Part shown: positions 11,641 to 22,416 of the stretch, in pieces
Position numbering within the stretch: the stretch's first letter is position 1
Layout of the letters: every line of letters starts with the position of its first letter
DNA from: Hysterangium stoloniferum
Lineage: Eukaryota; Basidiomycota; Agaricomycetes; Hysterangiales; Hysterangiaceae
NCBI GenBank assembly: GCA_015178975.1
Contig: WHVD01000005.1
Location: 248,001 to 312,000, forward strand
DNA: 64,000 nucleotides
Direction of reading: 5' to 3'
The notes under the pieces: model-generated
What the model was told of the DNA's origin: nothing
The model's input: only the letters and a program-made list of their open reading frames with translations
Databases searched by the model: none
Made by a program: the position numbers and the translations under genes

Positions 11641-12440
11641 ACAATACTAGGACAATTCACTTATTGATCGTATCCAATTTTGCAATGTCACCTCCGCGCG
11701 GCTGGAAACGCTTTGATGGTGGTGGTTTAGGTGCGCCGAGGAGGAAGGGATATCTTTTTTTGTATGATAGAAGCAATAAACGAGCCTACACGAGCCTAGA
11801 GCCGCGCCGCGGGATATTGCACTGTGATGAACGTCTGCGTCCTATGTAGTGCAGTTACATGATCTTAGGTAAGTATGTGATGAAAGTAATACATGAAACT
11901 ACACGAACGTAGCTGTGCCATGCCGTTAATACCTCTCAGATCTTCTTCATCCTTGACATCCGAGTACTGGGCTGGCCTGTTCGCGGCCACTCGCAGGGGG
12001 TCCACATCAATCATAATATGAGTAATAAGTCGACATGGTCGAATGCGTTGGAACTCGGAGCAGGAACATTTGCATGTTGGTTCTCTCACTCTGGGTTCAG
12101 CTCCTCCAACGTGGTGAAGAGAGGCAAGTGAAGGATGAAATGGGAATGGTTATAAGGGAGGGATAGATGGTGCGACCATGGTTATGATCATTGACCGAAC
12201 CTGTACATCGTAATATGGGGATAGAATAAATGATTTGCGAGACGCCGCAACATAGCTGGATGATACACTAACATGAGTAACAAGAAAATAGGGAACAAAA
12301 AGTGCATGTCGCCCAAATCGGACTTACCACTTTGAATATAGACCTGTGGCAAGAAATGCGTGATCGACTTCCTTTGATGACGCCTCAGGTGATATAACAT
12401 TAATAAAACCCTCGGAATATTAGTGACAAGGCTCACTAGA
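11641..12440 (-). pseudogene. Third, decayed copy of the host-gene exon block
   Basis: On the minus strand this stretch contains a short segment reading SDVKDEEDLRGINGMAQ, clearly related to the SDVKNQEAEATKVIDGTGQ and LDVKNQEVEETDGIHGTEQ segments of the tandem exons at 9026-9520. Bases around 12240-12300 (acgccgcaacatagctggat) match those near 10110-10140. The splice signal GTAAGTC near 12330 corresponds to the GTGAGTC at 10195. No long frame persists, so I call it a decayed paralogue. Bases 12441-12610 show nothing recognisable. Confidence 0.5.
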
Positions 12441-12610
12441 CTGTGTTATTGGTGGCTTTTGGGTAAACGCCACGCGCGCGCTTTGGCCATAGGTTCGAAT
12501 CGATGGATAGCCATTAAACCTTATCTCATGTTACAATTTAGTTATGCCAGCGCGATTTTGTGGTTGCCATGAGTCGTACCATGATGATATTGGCTGTGGC
12601 ACGCTTTAAC

Positions 12611-13035
12611 TGTTGGAATATGTGGTTTGGAACCATAAGTACCCACATGTATCCATAGTAGTCCTTATCCATGGTTTTACCATGTGGTCAATCTGAGTCT
12701 GAGTCTGAGTCTGAGTGGTGGTCTATTTGTCCAGTAGGGTCACTAGTCTTTGTCCTGATCCCCTTCCCTCTTTTCACTCTAACAGGTTATATTGTAGTTT
12801 ATATTTGAGCGAGTGAGAACTAGAAAGATAATAATATCTTTGGGTTTTTCGGACTGATTTATTCGCCTCTTGTGTTCTATCCTATATACTATGTACCGGT
12901 AATGGTACTTTGCCGGTTCCATACTGATTCCTAATCTTTTACTAATACTATGTTTTATTCTCTATTATAACTGTGCTCGGACTTATTCTGCGTCCGATTT
13001 CCGACTTCCGACTTCAAACTCCAACAATCTCAACA
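12611..13035 (+). mobile_element. Copia-like LTR (Copia-3 candidate), solo or 5' end
   Basis: A 425-bp stretch starts TGTTGGAATATG and ends ATCTCAACA, typical TG...CA LTR ends. It is followed at once by GGTTAGGGGCCCT (13036-13048), which differs by a base or two from the GGTTATGGGCCCC primer site of the Copia elements here. It holds a small (TCTGAG)n run near 12698-12715. No matching 3' LTR or coding interior follows, and no target duplication is seen. It could be a truncated Copia 5' end; no second copy is in the window to fix the edges. Confidence 0.5.
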
Positions 13036-13698
13036 GGTTAGGGGCCCTAGCAATGCCCTGGCAACATCCTCTATTATTCTTTGATCTCTGTGGGATGCAC
13101 TTCACCAATTTCTTTCCACTGCTCACAGCATAATCTTATTACATCCATCCACAACTCCATCAAGTTTTGTATTTCCATAAGCTGTTGTTGCCTCTGTGCA
13201 GCCCCCAATATCTGCCAGCAGATACATGACACTAATGTCATATCACATCACACTCTGTGGGCATCATCATCCAGAATTTTGTAGACCTTGTGGAGAGTGC
13301 CACAATCAGTTTCTGATGGAATTTTTGATGAGCATTACAACTATTCATCTCCATCTAACCATGTAAATAATCCTTTTTGGATCATTTTTCTGGATATGAC
13401 CTTGCTAATACACCATCCAATTATTTTCACATTTCCAGCATCTTCCTTCCATCAACCCCCACAAGCTATCATCTCCAACAACATTCCTTTCCTTCATGGA
13501 CATCTCTTGAGCACTACAGGTGCTGGCTTTGATGGAATTTGGATTTCTTTATTAGTGTGCTGTTATCCCATAACTCTGTATTTAACCATTTACTGGTATT
13601 TTCCACTTTATTCTTTCATCCACTCCATTCCAATTTTGAATGGGACTCCCAACTTCTATTCAGACTTTGCAAGAATTATATAATAGGGTGAAAAGTAT
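13036..13698. other. Unassigned sequence after the Copia-3 LTR
   Basis: About 660 bases with a candidate primer site at its left edge and a tRNA-like sequence at its right edge. Short open frames exist on the plus strand (13288-13683), but their composition is not protein-like, and the minus strand has frequent stops. No retroelement protein is recognised. Confidence 0.4.
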
Positions 13699-13778
13699 TG
13701 ATCTGAGCTGGATTTGAACCAGCAACCACTATGTCTGGAGTACATGTCTATTGCTCTTAACCCCTGAGCTATCAGGCC
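13699..13778 (-). tRNA. tRNA-like sequence (pseudo-tRNA or head of a tRNA-derived SINE)
   Basis: On the minus strand the 80-nt sequence has a 5' strand GGCCTGA facing a 3' strand TCAGATC plus A (one mismatch, one wobble), a perfect GCTC/GAGC D stem with AGGGGTTAA loop, and a perfect GCTGG/CCAGC T stem with TTCAAAT loop, so A and B boxes are recognisable. The region between D and T arms is 29 nt, too long for a plain class I tRNA, and no clean anticodon stem is seen. A partial relative lies at about 55345-55398 with the same downstream flank, so this is a dispersed tRNA-derived repeat rather than a safe tRNA gene. Confidence 0.55.
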
Positions 13779-13887
13779 ATTAAGAGTAGTTCTGTTAGGA
13801 ACCAGTCACTACTGAGATGGTTAGTCATCAGTAAGATATTATTGTATCCAAGTCAACCATTGCTCATTCAACATTGTTAAAGGTATA

Positions 13888-14137
13888 TGTTATGACCGGA
13901 ATTCCTGCTGGACTCTGGGCACTAACTTATACACACCTGCACCCTACACGCACCAATTGTCAGTTTACCGGAATTCCCACTGGACTCCGTACGTCAGACT
14001 TGTCCACACTTGACTTCGTTATGTCGTGTATCAGTCACCGGAATAACTGCCAGACTCTGTCCCTGTCTATGTCCAACTCCGTCCCACACATCAGTCACCA
14101 GACCCTGCTCGGAAAACCTGTCATCCCTCTAACTGAG
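13888..14137 (+). repeat. LTR-D 5' fragment
   Basis: Begins TGTTATGACCGGAATTCC, an LTR-like start, and repeats a GGAATTCCxxCTGGACTC motif. A related opening occurs near 54950. It is cut at 14137 by the 5' LTR of Gypsy-A element 2. No coding capacity. Confidence 0.45.
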
Positions 14138-14775
14138 TGTGAAGGGTATGCATATATCATGATTGGACTGTGGAATAATACATATATTATAGTATTATAT
14201 TATTTAGTTCTTACTCTTTTTCCCTAACTCTCTAGATCTTCGAGCATACCCGTATTTCTTAGTTCGAAGTCTTGTGTATATCTATGGGCACTCTCAGCGC
14301 TAAAGAGAGACAACTTTTTACCCAGCAGACACCACTTCGTAACGACTCAGACGTCGAATAACGAGAGGTGTCAAGGGTAGTATCTCAGCTACCAGAAAGG
14401 TAGCATTCTCTAGTCTACCAATAGCCTTTTGAACTTGAACCACTAAGGTCGAGTTCCGCTTTCAAGACTTTGCGCTCGTCGACACCATAGTCGACTCACG
14501 CTACTAATACTCTCTCCTAGACACTCAGTCTTTAGCTGAGTATCCTTCTTATTTCTAGCTACTAGTTGTACCGTAAAAGGTCAACTCGTTATATTACTGT
14601 TCTAAGCTGTCACGAGCAACTATACAGTTGCTCTTGAGGCGTGCAGTGCGTTCTTATACTAGTACTAACAGTCTAGTAGTCTATAGTATTGTACTGACGG
14701 TCAATACTCTCTAATAGTAGTTGAATAAACACTATTCTTCGTATATAGAGCGGTCAGAATCCACCACTCTTCACA
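14138..14775 (+). repeat. 5' LTR of Gypsy-A element 2
   Basis: 638 bp, TGTGAAGGG...CTCTTCACA. It matches the solo LTR at 58389-59605 in the same orientation and, reversed, the LTRs at 25798, 43147 and 53792. A GGTATGCATATAT block near the 5' end forms a near-perfect palindrome (GGTATGCATATATGCATACC) in some copies. Confidence 0.95.
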
Positions 14776-14776
14776 G

Positions 14777-14796
14777 TGGTGATCCGAGCCGGACCG
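14777..14796 (+). other. Gypsy-A primer binding site
   Basis: TGGTGATCCGAGCCGGACCG starts one base after the LTR. Its opening TGG matches the universal tRNA 3' CCA. The complementary tRNA 3' end would read ...CCGGCTCGGATCA-CCA, which resembles the 3' end of the tRNA-like sequence at 13699-13778. Confidence 0.75.
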
Positions 14797-14851
14797 TTCT
14801 TTTCCTACGAGGAAAAACTTATTATTTGACTACTAAGACCTGGACACGCGA

Positions 14852-17806
14852 ATGACTACGGGCAAGAATCAAACGTCTAGGCCTTCATCAACGCCGGGTA
14901 GCTCCATGCCTCGTCAAAAATCTTTTAACTTAGAACCACCCCATAACGTCACCCTGAGGAAGTCTTCGTCGACTTTTCAAGGATCAGCTCCTCCGGAGGA
15001 TTCCCCCGGAGTAGTAGCTGGATCGTCTACGAACATTCCCCAGCTTGCTCAAGGATCACCTCCTCCAGAGGATTCCCCCGGAGTAGTAGTTGGATCGTCA
15101 ATGAACATTCCCCCCGATCCACCTGAGGAATGCTCATTACTCGAGCAGTTGGACACCCCTGGAGTTAACGTTGAGTCTAATCGAGCACCCACGCCCGTTC
15201 TCAGATTCCCTCCGAGACAGGTCATCCTTAAGCAGTTCCTCGGAGGTCATATGGTTTACGCCCAGCCCATCAATTACAAATGGGATATGTACTACACCGA
15301 TCGAATCCCCAAGGATCAGGTTACCCCCTTCGTGGAGGAGTACAGTACGGATTACCCTATTCTACCGGAGACTGTAGCAGTCTGGTTAGGGCATTATCAA
15401 GCGATTTTATCGGCGCGGGATTTATTCACGCGACCAGGGAACCTTGAGGATTTGACCCAATCGATTCCTGAATGGTCGAACGAGGTGACGATTACTATGG
15501 AAGGAGGAAGAAGAATTCTCAAGCGGGAAGTGTTTTCTATGTTCCTTGAAGCACTTCGTACGCATGATGATGTGTTGCAGATCCTGCATGTCCTGCTTGG
15601 CGGAGATCATGTTGTGCCTAAGGTTGACTACCAGTACATGTACATCCGTATGTTGGAGGAGTCTCTCAATGGAGTCATGCCGAATCTATCGCTGGCATAC
15701 CTCACTTTAAGAGGTTGGTTGAAGCGAAACCAAAGAAGACTTGATAAGATGGTTTTAGAGGTACTCCTCCCCTATAACGACTCGATCCAGGTCCCTGATT
15801 CGCCTATCTCCACGACCAATTCGTTTGTTCGCAACTTAAACGGGTCCCCTGATACTCGTTTTCTGCATTCTCTCAACCGTCCTGTAATATTGGAGGATTT
15901 TCCACTGGATTTGAGGACGCAAGTAATAGAACGCCTTCAGGAGAAGAGGATTGAGGTCTGCGCTCCCTTCCATCAACCCCAGCCGTGTCGACTTCTGAAC
16001 GCGACGGAGATCGAGAGACAAATCGCGATGGAACCAGGCCTAACGTCTTTCCAGGGAGATCATCGCTCTCGCGTCGCATTTGAGGGAGTCTCCAACAGCC
16101 CTAACTTAAGGGATGAAGCGACCACTCTCAGAAACCGATCAGTCGCCAACAAGGGTCGACCGTCCTTCTCCACGGCATTTACTGAGGGCATAGCTGGCCC
16201 AGTTGCTGGTCGAGGATCGCTTAACCCAGACGGTCCCCGCCATTCTCTACCGATCACTTCAAACCCTTTCTTGCCATCAGGAGGACCCCCTAGCGATTCA
16301 TCTGGGAGTTCGAATACTTCAGACCGGGGAGGGAACTCAGGACGTGGGGAATGCCACAATGGAGTGCCTAATACCCCTTTTCGAACTCCGATGCGGTCTC
16401 GAGCTAGCGCGCTTATTGATGACTTACCTAAGGACAAGAAGGTCACTCTTAACACCAACGACCTCAAGATCAAATGGTCTGATCTCCCTGAATACGATGG
16501 AGCTCAATCCGAAGCCCTGGACTATATCATGGATATCATGAGTCTCGCGGAGATATCAGACTCTATGAGTGCGATCTTAGGAGTTGCTCTGCCAAGACGA
16601 CTCAAGGGGCACGCTAAGGTCTGGTGGAGCACCTTAGACCGTGAGCATCGTACTGAATTCAGTCAATCTCATGGGTCGTTTCTTTGGGGTATCGTCGAAG
16701 GATTGCTCGGAACTCGTTGGCATGAATCCTTAGCCTTAGAATGGGAAGCTATGAAATTTCGACAGGCTGGTCACGATCGTGAGACACCCGTCCACTATAT
16801 CCAATGGAGAGTTAAACTTTATCGTTTCCTGTACGGGTTCCACCAGGACAGAGGGGATGAGACACGCAGACTCATTCTCACACTGCCTACGGAATGGCTC
16901 TACCTTCTTCAAGGACAACCCATCGATAATATCATGAGTTTACAGACTTATGCTAACCTGCAAGAGGCTCTGATTAACGCTTGGGTCCAAACACACCGGG
17001 AACGTTACAGGTTCCAGAAACCGCGCGTTATGTTATCGGAGGGTCAAGAATTGGATTTTAGAGTCACCGGCGACTCCTCTTCACCTAACCATATTCTCGT
17101 TAGTGAGACTAACGAGAGAGGCTCGACGAGAAGGACCGTTCCAGACGTCGCTGACCCAAAACAGGGAAAGCATCATGGAAAAATGTTCTTCGAGAGGAGT
17201 AACAAGAGGAGTTCGATCAAACCCACCAAGGAATGTTGGATATGTGGAAGTCCGGAGCATTTTAAGATAGACTGCCCTCAAGCTGGCAAAATGTCTCATT
17301 ATGTCTCTATCAACAAATGCTCCACACAGGATATGTCGGAGGAAGCTGAGGAGCAAAGGTTATATGAAGCGGTTCATGGACTATCTATACAAGGACAAGT
17401 AAATAACTCTGATGACGAATTGACTTTTGTTTCCGTTTATTCGCCCCATGTCGAAGACAAATTAGTGAGGGAGGAAAATCAAACGACTGGTGAAGCTCTT
17501 CTGTCAGAAGCTTACGTATCCATACTCGCCGCAGATTTCTTCAAAAAAGGAGACCGGCTGAGTGTTCATCGGCAGGACCTTGAAGGCCTGACCGAGGATT
17601 ACTGTCAGACTGGAGATTCTCACGAACAAATCAGTTCGAATTCGCTCTGTTCGCCTGGAGCTGATGTTGACACGTTCCCGTTTGATCCCGGGAACCCCCC
17701 GATTTACTACCGTACGAGAATTCGGATTCGGAGGACAGCGACAATGATCCAGTATTGGATTCCCCTTCGAAGCGTGTTCCTTGCCGAAGTGAACGCAGGA
17801 ACGTAA
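14852..17806 (+). CDS. gag: gag region of Gypsy-A element 2
   Basis: A 984-residue open frame. The N-terminal third is serine/proline-rich; the middle (about residues 540-760) has the retrotransposon gag fold pattern with W-rich blocks (KVWWSTLDREHR). A CCHC zinc knuckle, CWICGSPEHFKIDC, lies near residue 800. The next frame (protease onward) overlaps its end by about 50 bases, the arrangement Ty3/Gypsy elements use for frameshifted Gag-Pol expression. Fossil element; no host role implied. Confidence 0.9.
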   Translation: MTTGKNQTSRPSSTPGSSMPRQKSFNLEPPHNVTLRKSSSTFQGSAPPEDSPGVVAGSSTNIPQLAQGSPPPEDSPGVVVGSSMNIPPDPPEECSLLEQLDTPGVNVESNRAPTPVLRFPPRQVILKQFLGGHMVYAQPINYKWDMYYTDRIPKDQVTPFVEEYSTDYPILPETVAVWLGHYQAILSARDLFTRPGNLEDLTQSIPEWSNEVTITMEGGRRILKREVFSMFLEALRTHDDVLQILHVLLGGDHVVPKVDYQYMYIRMLEESLNGVMPNLSLAYLTLRGWLKRNQRRLDKMVLEVLLPYNDSIQVPDSPISTTNSFVRNLNGSPDTRFLHSLNRPVILEDFPLDLRTQVIERLQEKRIEVCAPFHQPQPCRLLNATEIERQIAMEPGLTSFQGDHRSRVAFEGVSNSPNLRDEATTLRNRSVANKGRPSFSTAFTEGIAGPVAGRGSLNPDGPRHSLPITSNPFLPSGGPPSDSSGSSNTSDRGGNSGRGECHNGVPNTPFRTPMRSRASALIDDLPKDKKVTLNTNDLKIKWSDLPEYDGAQSEALDYIMDIMSLAEISDSMSAILGVALPRRLKGHAKVWWSTLDREHRTEFSQSHGSFLWGIVEGLLGTRWHESLALEWEAMKFRQAGHDRETPVHYIQWRVKLYRFLYGFHQDRGDETRRLILTLPTEWLYLLQGQPIDNIMSLQTYANLQEALINAWVQTHRERYRFQKPRVMLSEGQELDFRVTGDSSSPNHILVSETNERGSTRRTVPDVADPKQGKHHGKMFFERSNKRSSIKPTKECWICGSPEHFKIDCPQAGKMSHYVSINKCSTQDMSEEAEEQRLYEAVHGLSIQGQVNNSDDELTFVSVYSPHVEDKLVREENQTTGEALLSEAYVSILAADFFKKGDRLSVHRQDLEGLTEDYCQTGDSHEQISSNSLCSPGADVDTFPFDPGNPPIYYRTRIRIRRTATMIQYWIPLRSVFLAEVNAGT

Positions 17807-20800
17807 TCTTGTCCCTGCGCAAGGAAAGTAAGAGGCCTCGAATCCAATACCCTCGTCCCAGTCATCTGATGAAGGAGGATACTACAATCCTTTATCGAAA
17901 ACGGGATCCTCCCAGCGGTTACTCTAGCATAGGAGTTGCAGCGCTCCATGTTTTCGGTCATGTAGGAACTCCCGATTCACCCAAATGCGTTAAAATTCGA
18001 ATGGACACGGGAGCGGATCTTTCCCTTATATCGGAGGAATTCTACAAGGAACTGCAGGGCATGTATAAGTTGAAACAAGGACTCAAATTACGTCTAATTC
18101 AGCTCACGGGTAACGCTAAGGTTATTGGATATGTTAATGTCCCCATTTACCTGGAGGACGACAGTGGAACGTTACTGAAGTTCGCGGCAGAAACTTATGT
18201 CGTTAGAGGAATGATGGTGCCAATTCTTTTGGGAGAAGACTTCCATATTAATTATGAAATTGGTACTCTAAGAGATCAGCCGTTGGGATCTAGACTTATT
18301 CTCCCGGGACGACAGGGTTTTATTCCAGCCAGCTCTTCTAAGGAACCTCAACCTTTGACCTTCACCGTCAATAAGGCCCCTTTCGGGAAGCATGAGAAGG
18401 AGTCATTCAAACTCACCTCTCTCCCCGATAAAGGTGTGCATACTGAAAGAGTCGCACGAGTGGAGGATTGCACTATCGATCCAGAGTCAGCCAGACTAGT
18501 GCCTATTTTTGTTGAAGATCTAAAGGGCGAGGAATGGATTGTTGAAGGAATTGTACTGCAAAACGAGGACGGTTCTATATTAGCCACACCAATCACGGCA
18601 ATTTCAAGGAATAGTGCGGCAGTACCTTTAGCCAATCCATCACTAACCCCTAAGACTATCCGACGAGGGGAGACAATAGGGATAATTCATGACCCTGCTC
18701 GTTGGGCTCACAAGCCCAGGTCACTCGAGGAGAAAGGTTTAATGGTAGCAGGCGCGACCAAGATTGCACACCTTATTGAAAGTCTCTCTCAACTTGAGGA
18801 GGACCGTCAAGTCGCCTCAGAAAGACCTAAGCCACCTGTTGAACCAGAGATTGCAGACGATTTCGAACCGCCTGGTCCTAAGACGGCTGCAGTGGCTGAT
18901 AATGAGAAATTTGCCTCAGAGGATCTTCACAAGTTAGTCAATTTGGGACCGGATATACCAACGGAGGTCCTGCCACGTCTCAGATCAGTTTTGACTGAGA
19001 ACGTTAAGGCTTTCGGAGTCGACGGACGGTTAGGACAAGTGGAATGTAGAGTCCCTGTCCCCTTGAAAGAGGGCGCTCAGCCCATATCCATGCCTATGTT
19101 CCCCTCGTCCCCTGCCAATAGGAGAGTTATAGACGAGCAAATGGATACCTGGTTCGAACAGGGTGTCATTGAGCCATCTAAAAGCCCCTGGGGAGCGCCA
19201 GCCTTTGTAGTATATCGCAATGGTAAACCGCGGGTGGTCATCGACTATCGGAAACTTAACCATCTCACTGTTCCAGATGAATTCCCTTGACCACGTCAAT
19301 CAGAGATTATGCAAGCGCTGTCGGGGTCAAATGTTCTTTCTTCTTTCGATGCGCTGGCAGGGTTTACTCAATTAGAAATGTTGGAGGACAATAAGCCCAA
19401 AACAGACTTTAGATCCCATAGAGGGCTGTGGCAATTTAAAAGGATGCCATTTGGGCTCAGAAACGGCCCCTCTACATTTCAGCGCATCATACAAATGGTT
19501 CTAGCACCCTACTTGTGGATTTTTTGTTTAGTCTACATCGATGACATAGTCATATTCTCTAAGAACTGGGATGATCATTTGCTTCACCTGAATCAGGTGC
19601 TTGGCGCTATCGCTTTGGCCGGTATCACTCTCTCTCCCAAGAAATGTTTTATCGGATATAATTTGATATTGTTATTGGGTCATAAAGTATCTAGGCTGGG
19701 TTTTTCAACCCATCAAGAAAAGGTTCGCGCTATATTGGAATTGGCCCAACCCACTAAGGTTTCTGATCTACAACAGTTTCTTGGAATGGTCCTTTACTTT
19801 TCAGCATATATACCATTTTATTCATGGATGGTGTCCCCTTTATTCTCGCTCCTAAAAAAGGGAACACCTTGGACGTGGACTGCTGAACATGTCCAAGCTT
19901 ATGAGGATGTTAAAACCACATTAGGATCAGCTCCAGTGTTGGGACATCCAGTTAGTGGGATGCCCTACCGATTGTATACGGACGCTTCGGATTTTGCCTT
20001 GGGTTGTTGCCTCCAACAAGTCCAGAAGATGGCTTTAGGAGATTTAGTGGATACAAAAATCTATGCCCAAGCCAAATTGGCTTTTGACCGTGCACAGGAT
20101 GTGCCATCCTTTGTTCATCGGTACAAAACCAAACAGCCCGAGATTGAGTGGTCGGATTCGTGGGGATCCACTTTTGAGGCGACCGAAGTTATGTTGAACG
20201 AGTCATTGCATATTGGAGTCGCACGCTGAAAAGCGCGGAGCGTAACTATTCTGCTACTGAACGGGAAGCATTAGCAGCAAAGGAGGGACTGGTCCACTTT
20301 CAACCTTTCATTGAAGGGGAACATGTCCTGCTCATTAAGAGATGATTTGCAGGCTATCACCTTGACTTCTCTGGACAAGAATACTGACGAAAAACTATGG
20401 AAAGACGAACCCGCTAAGAAAGCGGTCTTCTCTACCATACTCGATTCTATGGAGCCTTTCGGAGTAACTCAAAAGGTTCGATGGTCAGAATGGGATACTC
20501 ATAACGCAATAAGGAATGACCAGGAAGACGAGTCCGACTTTGCTTTGCGTCATCCTCAGCTACTAATCAGCATCGAGGAGGGATATATAAAGAAATTTCT
20601 AGAGGGTTATTCAAAGGACCCGGTTTTCAGGAATCTCTACGCTTTAGATACCCCTTCACCCAACGCAGGTTGTTACTCCTTCTCACTACTTCGTGGGAGC
20701 AAACCGACTCCTGTACTTTCGCGACTCGGACTGGAAAAGTCGAGTCTGTGTACCCAGAACCATGATTAACTCGATTCTAAGGTTGGTGCATGATAACCCT

Positions 20801-22083
20801 TTTGAGGGAGCACACGCTGGAGGCCAGCGGTTGTTCAACCTGATGAAAGACCGGTTCTTTTGGCCGAGAATGCTACAAGATTGCGTGTCGTACGCGCGTA
20901 CCTGCGATATCTGCCAAAAAACCAAAGTCGATCGCACCGCTCGTCAAGGAGCCCTCAGACCGGCTGACGTACCTTTTAGGCCATTCGAGGTAGTTTCTAT
21001 GGACTTGATCACTGGACTACCCGATTCAGGAAAGGATTCGTATTCCGCAGTCTTCGTTGCCGTTGATAAATTGACGCGTTATGCTATTACAATACCTACC
21101 TTTTCGAACCTTACGGCTGAAGGATTCGCACGAATATTTGTCAAACAGGTAGCAAGCCCCTTCGGACTGCCCTCTCGAATAATCTGTGACCGGGATAAGA
21201 GATGGACCTGCAGGTTTTGGCGGGAAGTCTGTAGGATCTATGGTACCACCCTTGCGGTATCTTCGGCTCATCATCCTCAAACGGATGGGCAAATGGAGAA
21301 TATGAATGCGACCATAGAACAGATGCTTCGAGCCTATTGTGCCTCTGCTAAGGAAAGCTGGTCCCAGTGGATTGAGGTAGTTGTTCACGCATACAACTCG
21401 ACTGTTCACAGTTCCACAAACTACGCCCCGGCCTTCTTATTAATGGGATACCTCCCAAGAGGAATGTCTCGAGTTCTAGGAGGTGACGAGCCCCTAGTTC
21501 CTAGAGAACTATCAGACAGCCCTATGGCCGACCAATGGATCCTCGAGCTAGAAAATCATCGGCAGATGGCGTGGGATTCCATCACTCGAGCCCAAGAGAT
21601 TCAAGCACGAGCGTATAACAAGAAGCAAAGACCTGTAGAAGATATCTCTGAGGGAGACTTTGTATTGGTGAACCCCCACTCCCTCGAACTGGTGGAAGTC
21701 AAGGGAACGGGGAAGAAACTAATACAAAGACGGATTGGACCATTCGAGGTCCTTGAGAAATTGAACTCTCAAGTATTTAGGCTTAAGATTCCCCTGGAGT
21801 ATCCTATGCATCCAGTCATTAATCGGGATCATCTGCAGAAATATCAACCCTCTCCTTCCAAGCTAGGTCCGAGACCCCAACTTGAGAACCTAAGAGAGTT
21901 GAAATCAGATCACGAAGAATATGAAGTAGAAGCTATTGTTGGACATAGGAAACAGTGAAATCGTCTGCTATTTAGGGTGCGCTGGAAAGGTTATGGACCC
22001 GAGGAGGATTCGTGGTTAAGCAGCACTGACCTTAGAAACACTCCAGCACTTTTGAGGGTGTACAAGGCGCTGTTCAACATTTA
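17755..22083 (+). CDS. pol: pol region of Gypsy-A element 2 (PR-RT-RH-IN-chromodomain)
   Basis: Domains in order: aspartic protease (MDTGADLSLISEEF, near 18000), RT (PVVIDYRK-type block near 19240 and YIDDIVIFSKNWDDH near 19535), RNase H (YTDASDFALGCC near 19975), integrase with HHCC zinc finger (20700-20930) and core (SMDLITGLPD near 20995), GPF/HLW linker, and a chromodomain (about 21915-22080). The chromodomain at the C-terminus of integrase is diagnostic of chromoviruses, in which it is known to bias insertion toward chromatin marks. The region is broken in several places. Confidence 0.9.
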
Positions 22084-22416
22084 ACGGGATATATGCGCTC
22101 AAGGAATCATCTATTCCCTCTCTTTTGTAACTTCCTTTCAGAAATATCTCAGTTATTCGGTGAGCCATCTCGTTGGCTTTTATTCTTTTTCATTTTTTCT
22201 ATCCCTTCGGTCGATTGGGACAACCATTAATTGGCAGCGGACACATTTCCCCAAAACCCGGCCACAATTAATGAATTTTATTTAATGACCAACCGAGCGG
22301 AGTTTCAATTCAATATATATATAAAAAAAAGTATACGTAAATTCGCATAAATTTTCTTTATCTTTCACACCACGTCCTTCCCTCTATCTTCAATTCACCA
22401 CTTTTATCGTGCTATA

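Noticed and set aside
13288-13683. Plus-strand open frame of 131 codons
   Set aside because: Composition rich in F, I, H and S with no motif or homologue in the window; likely chance in AT-rich sequence.
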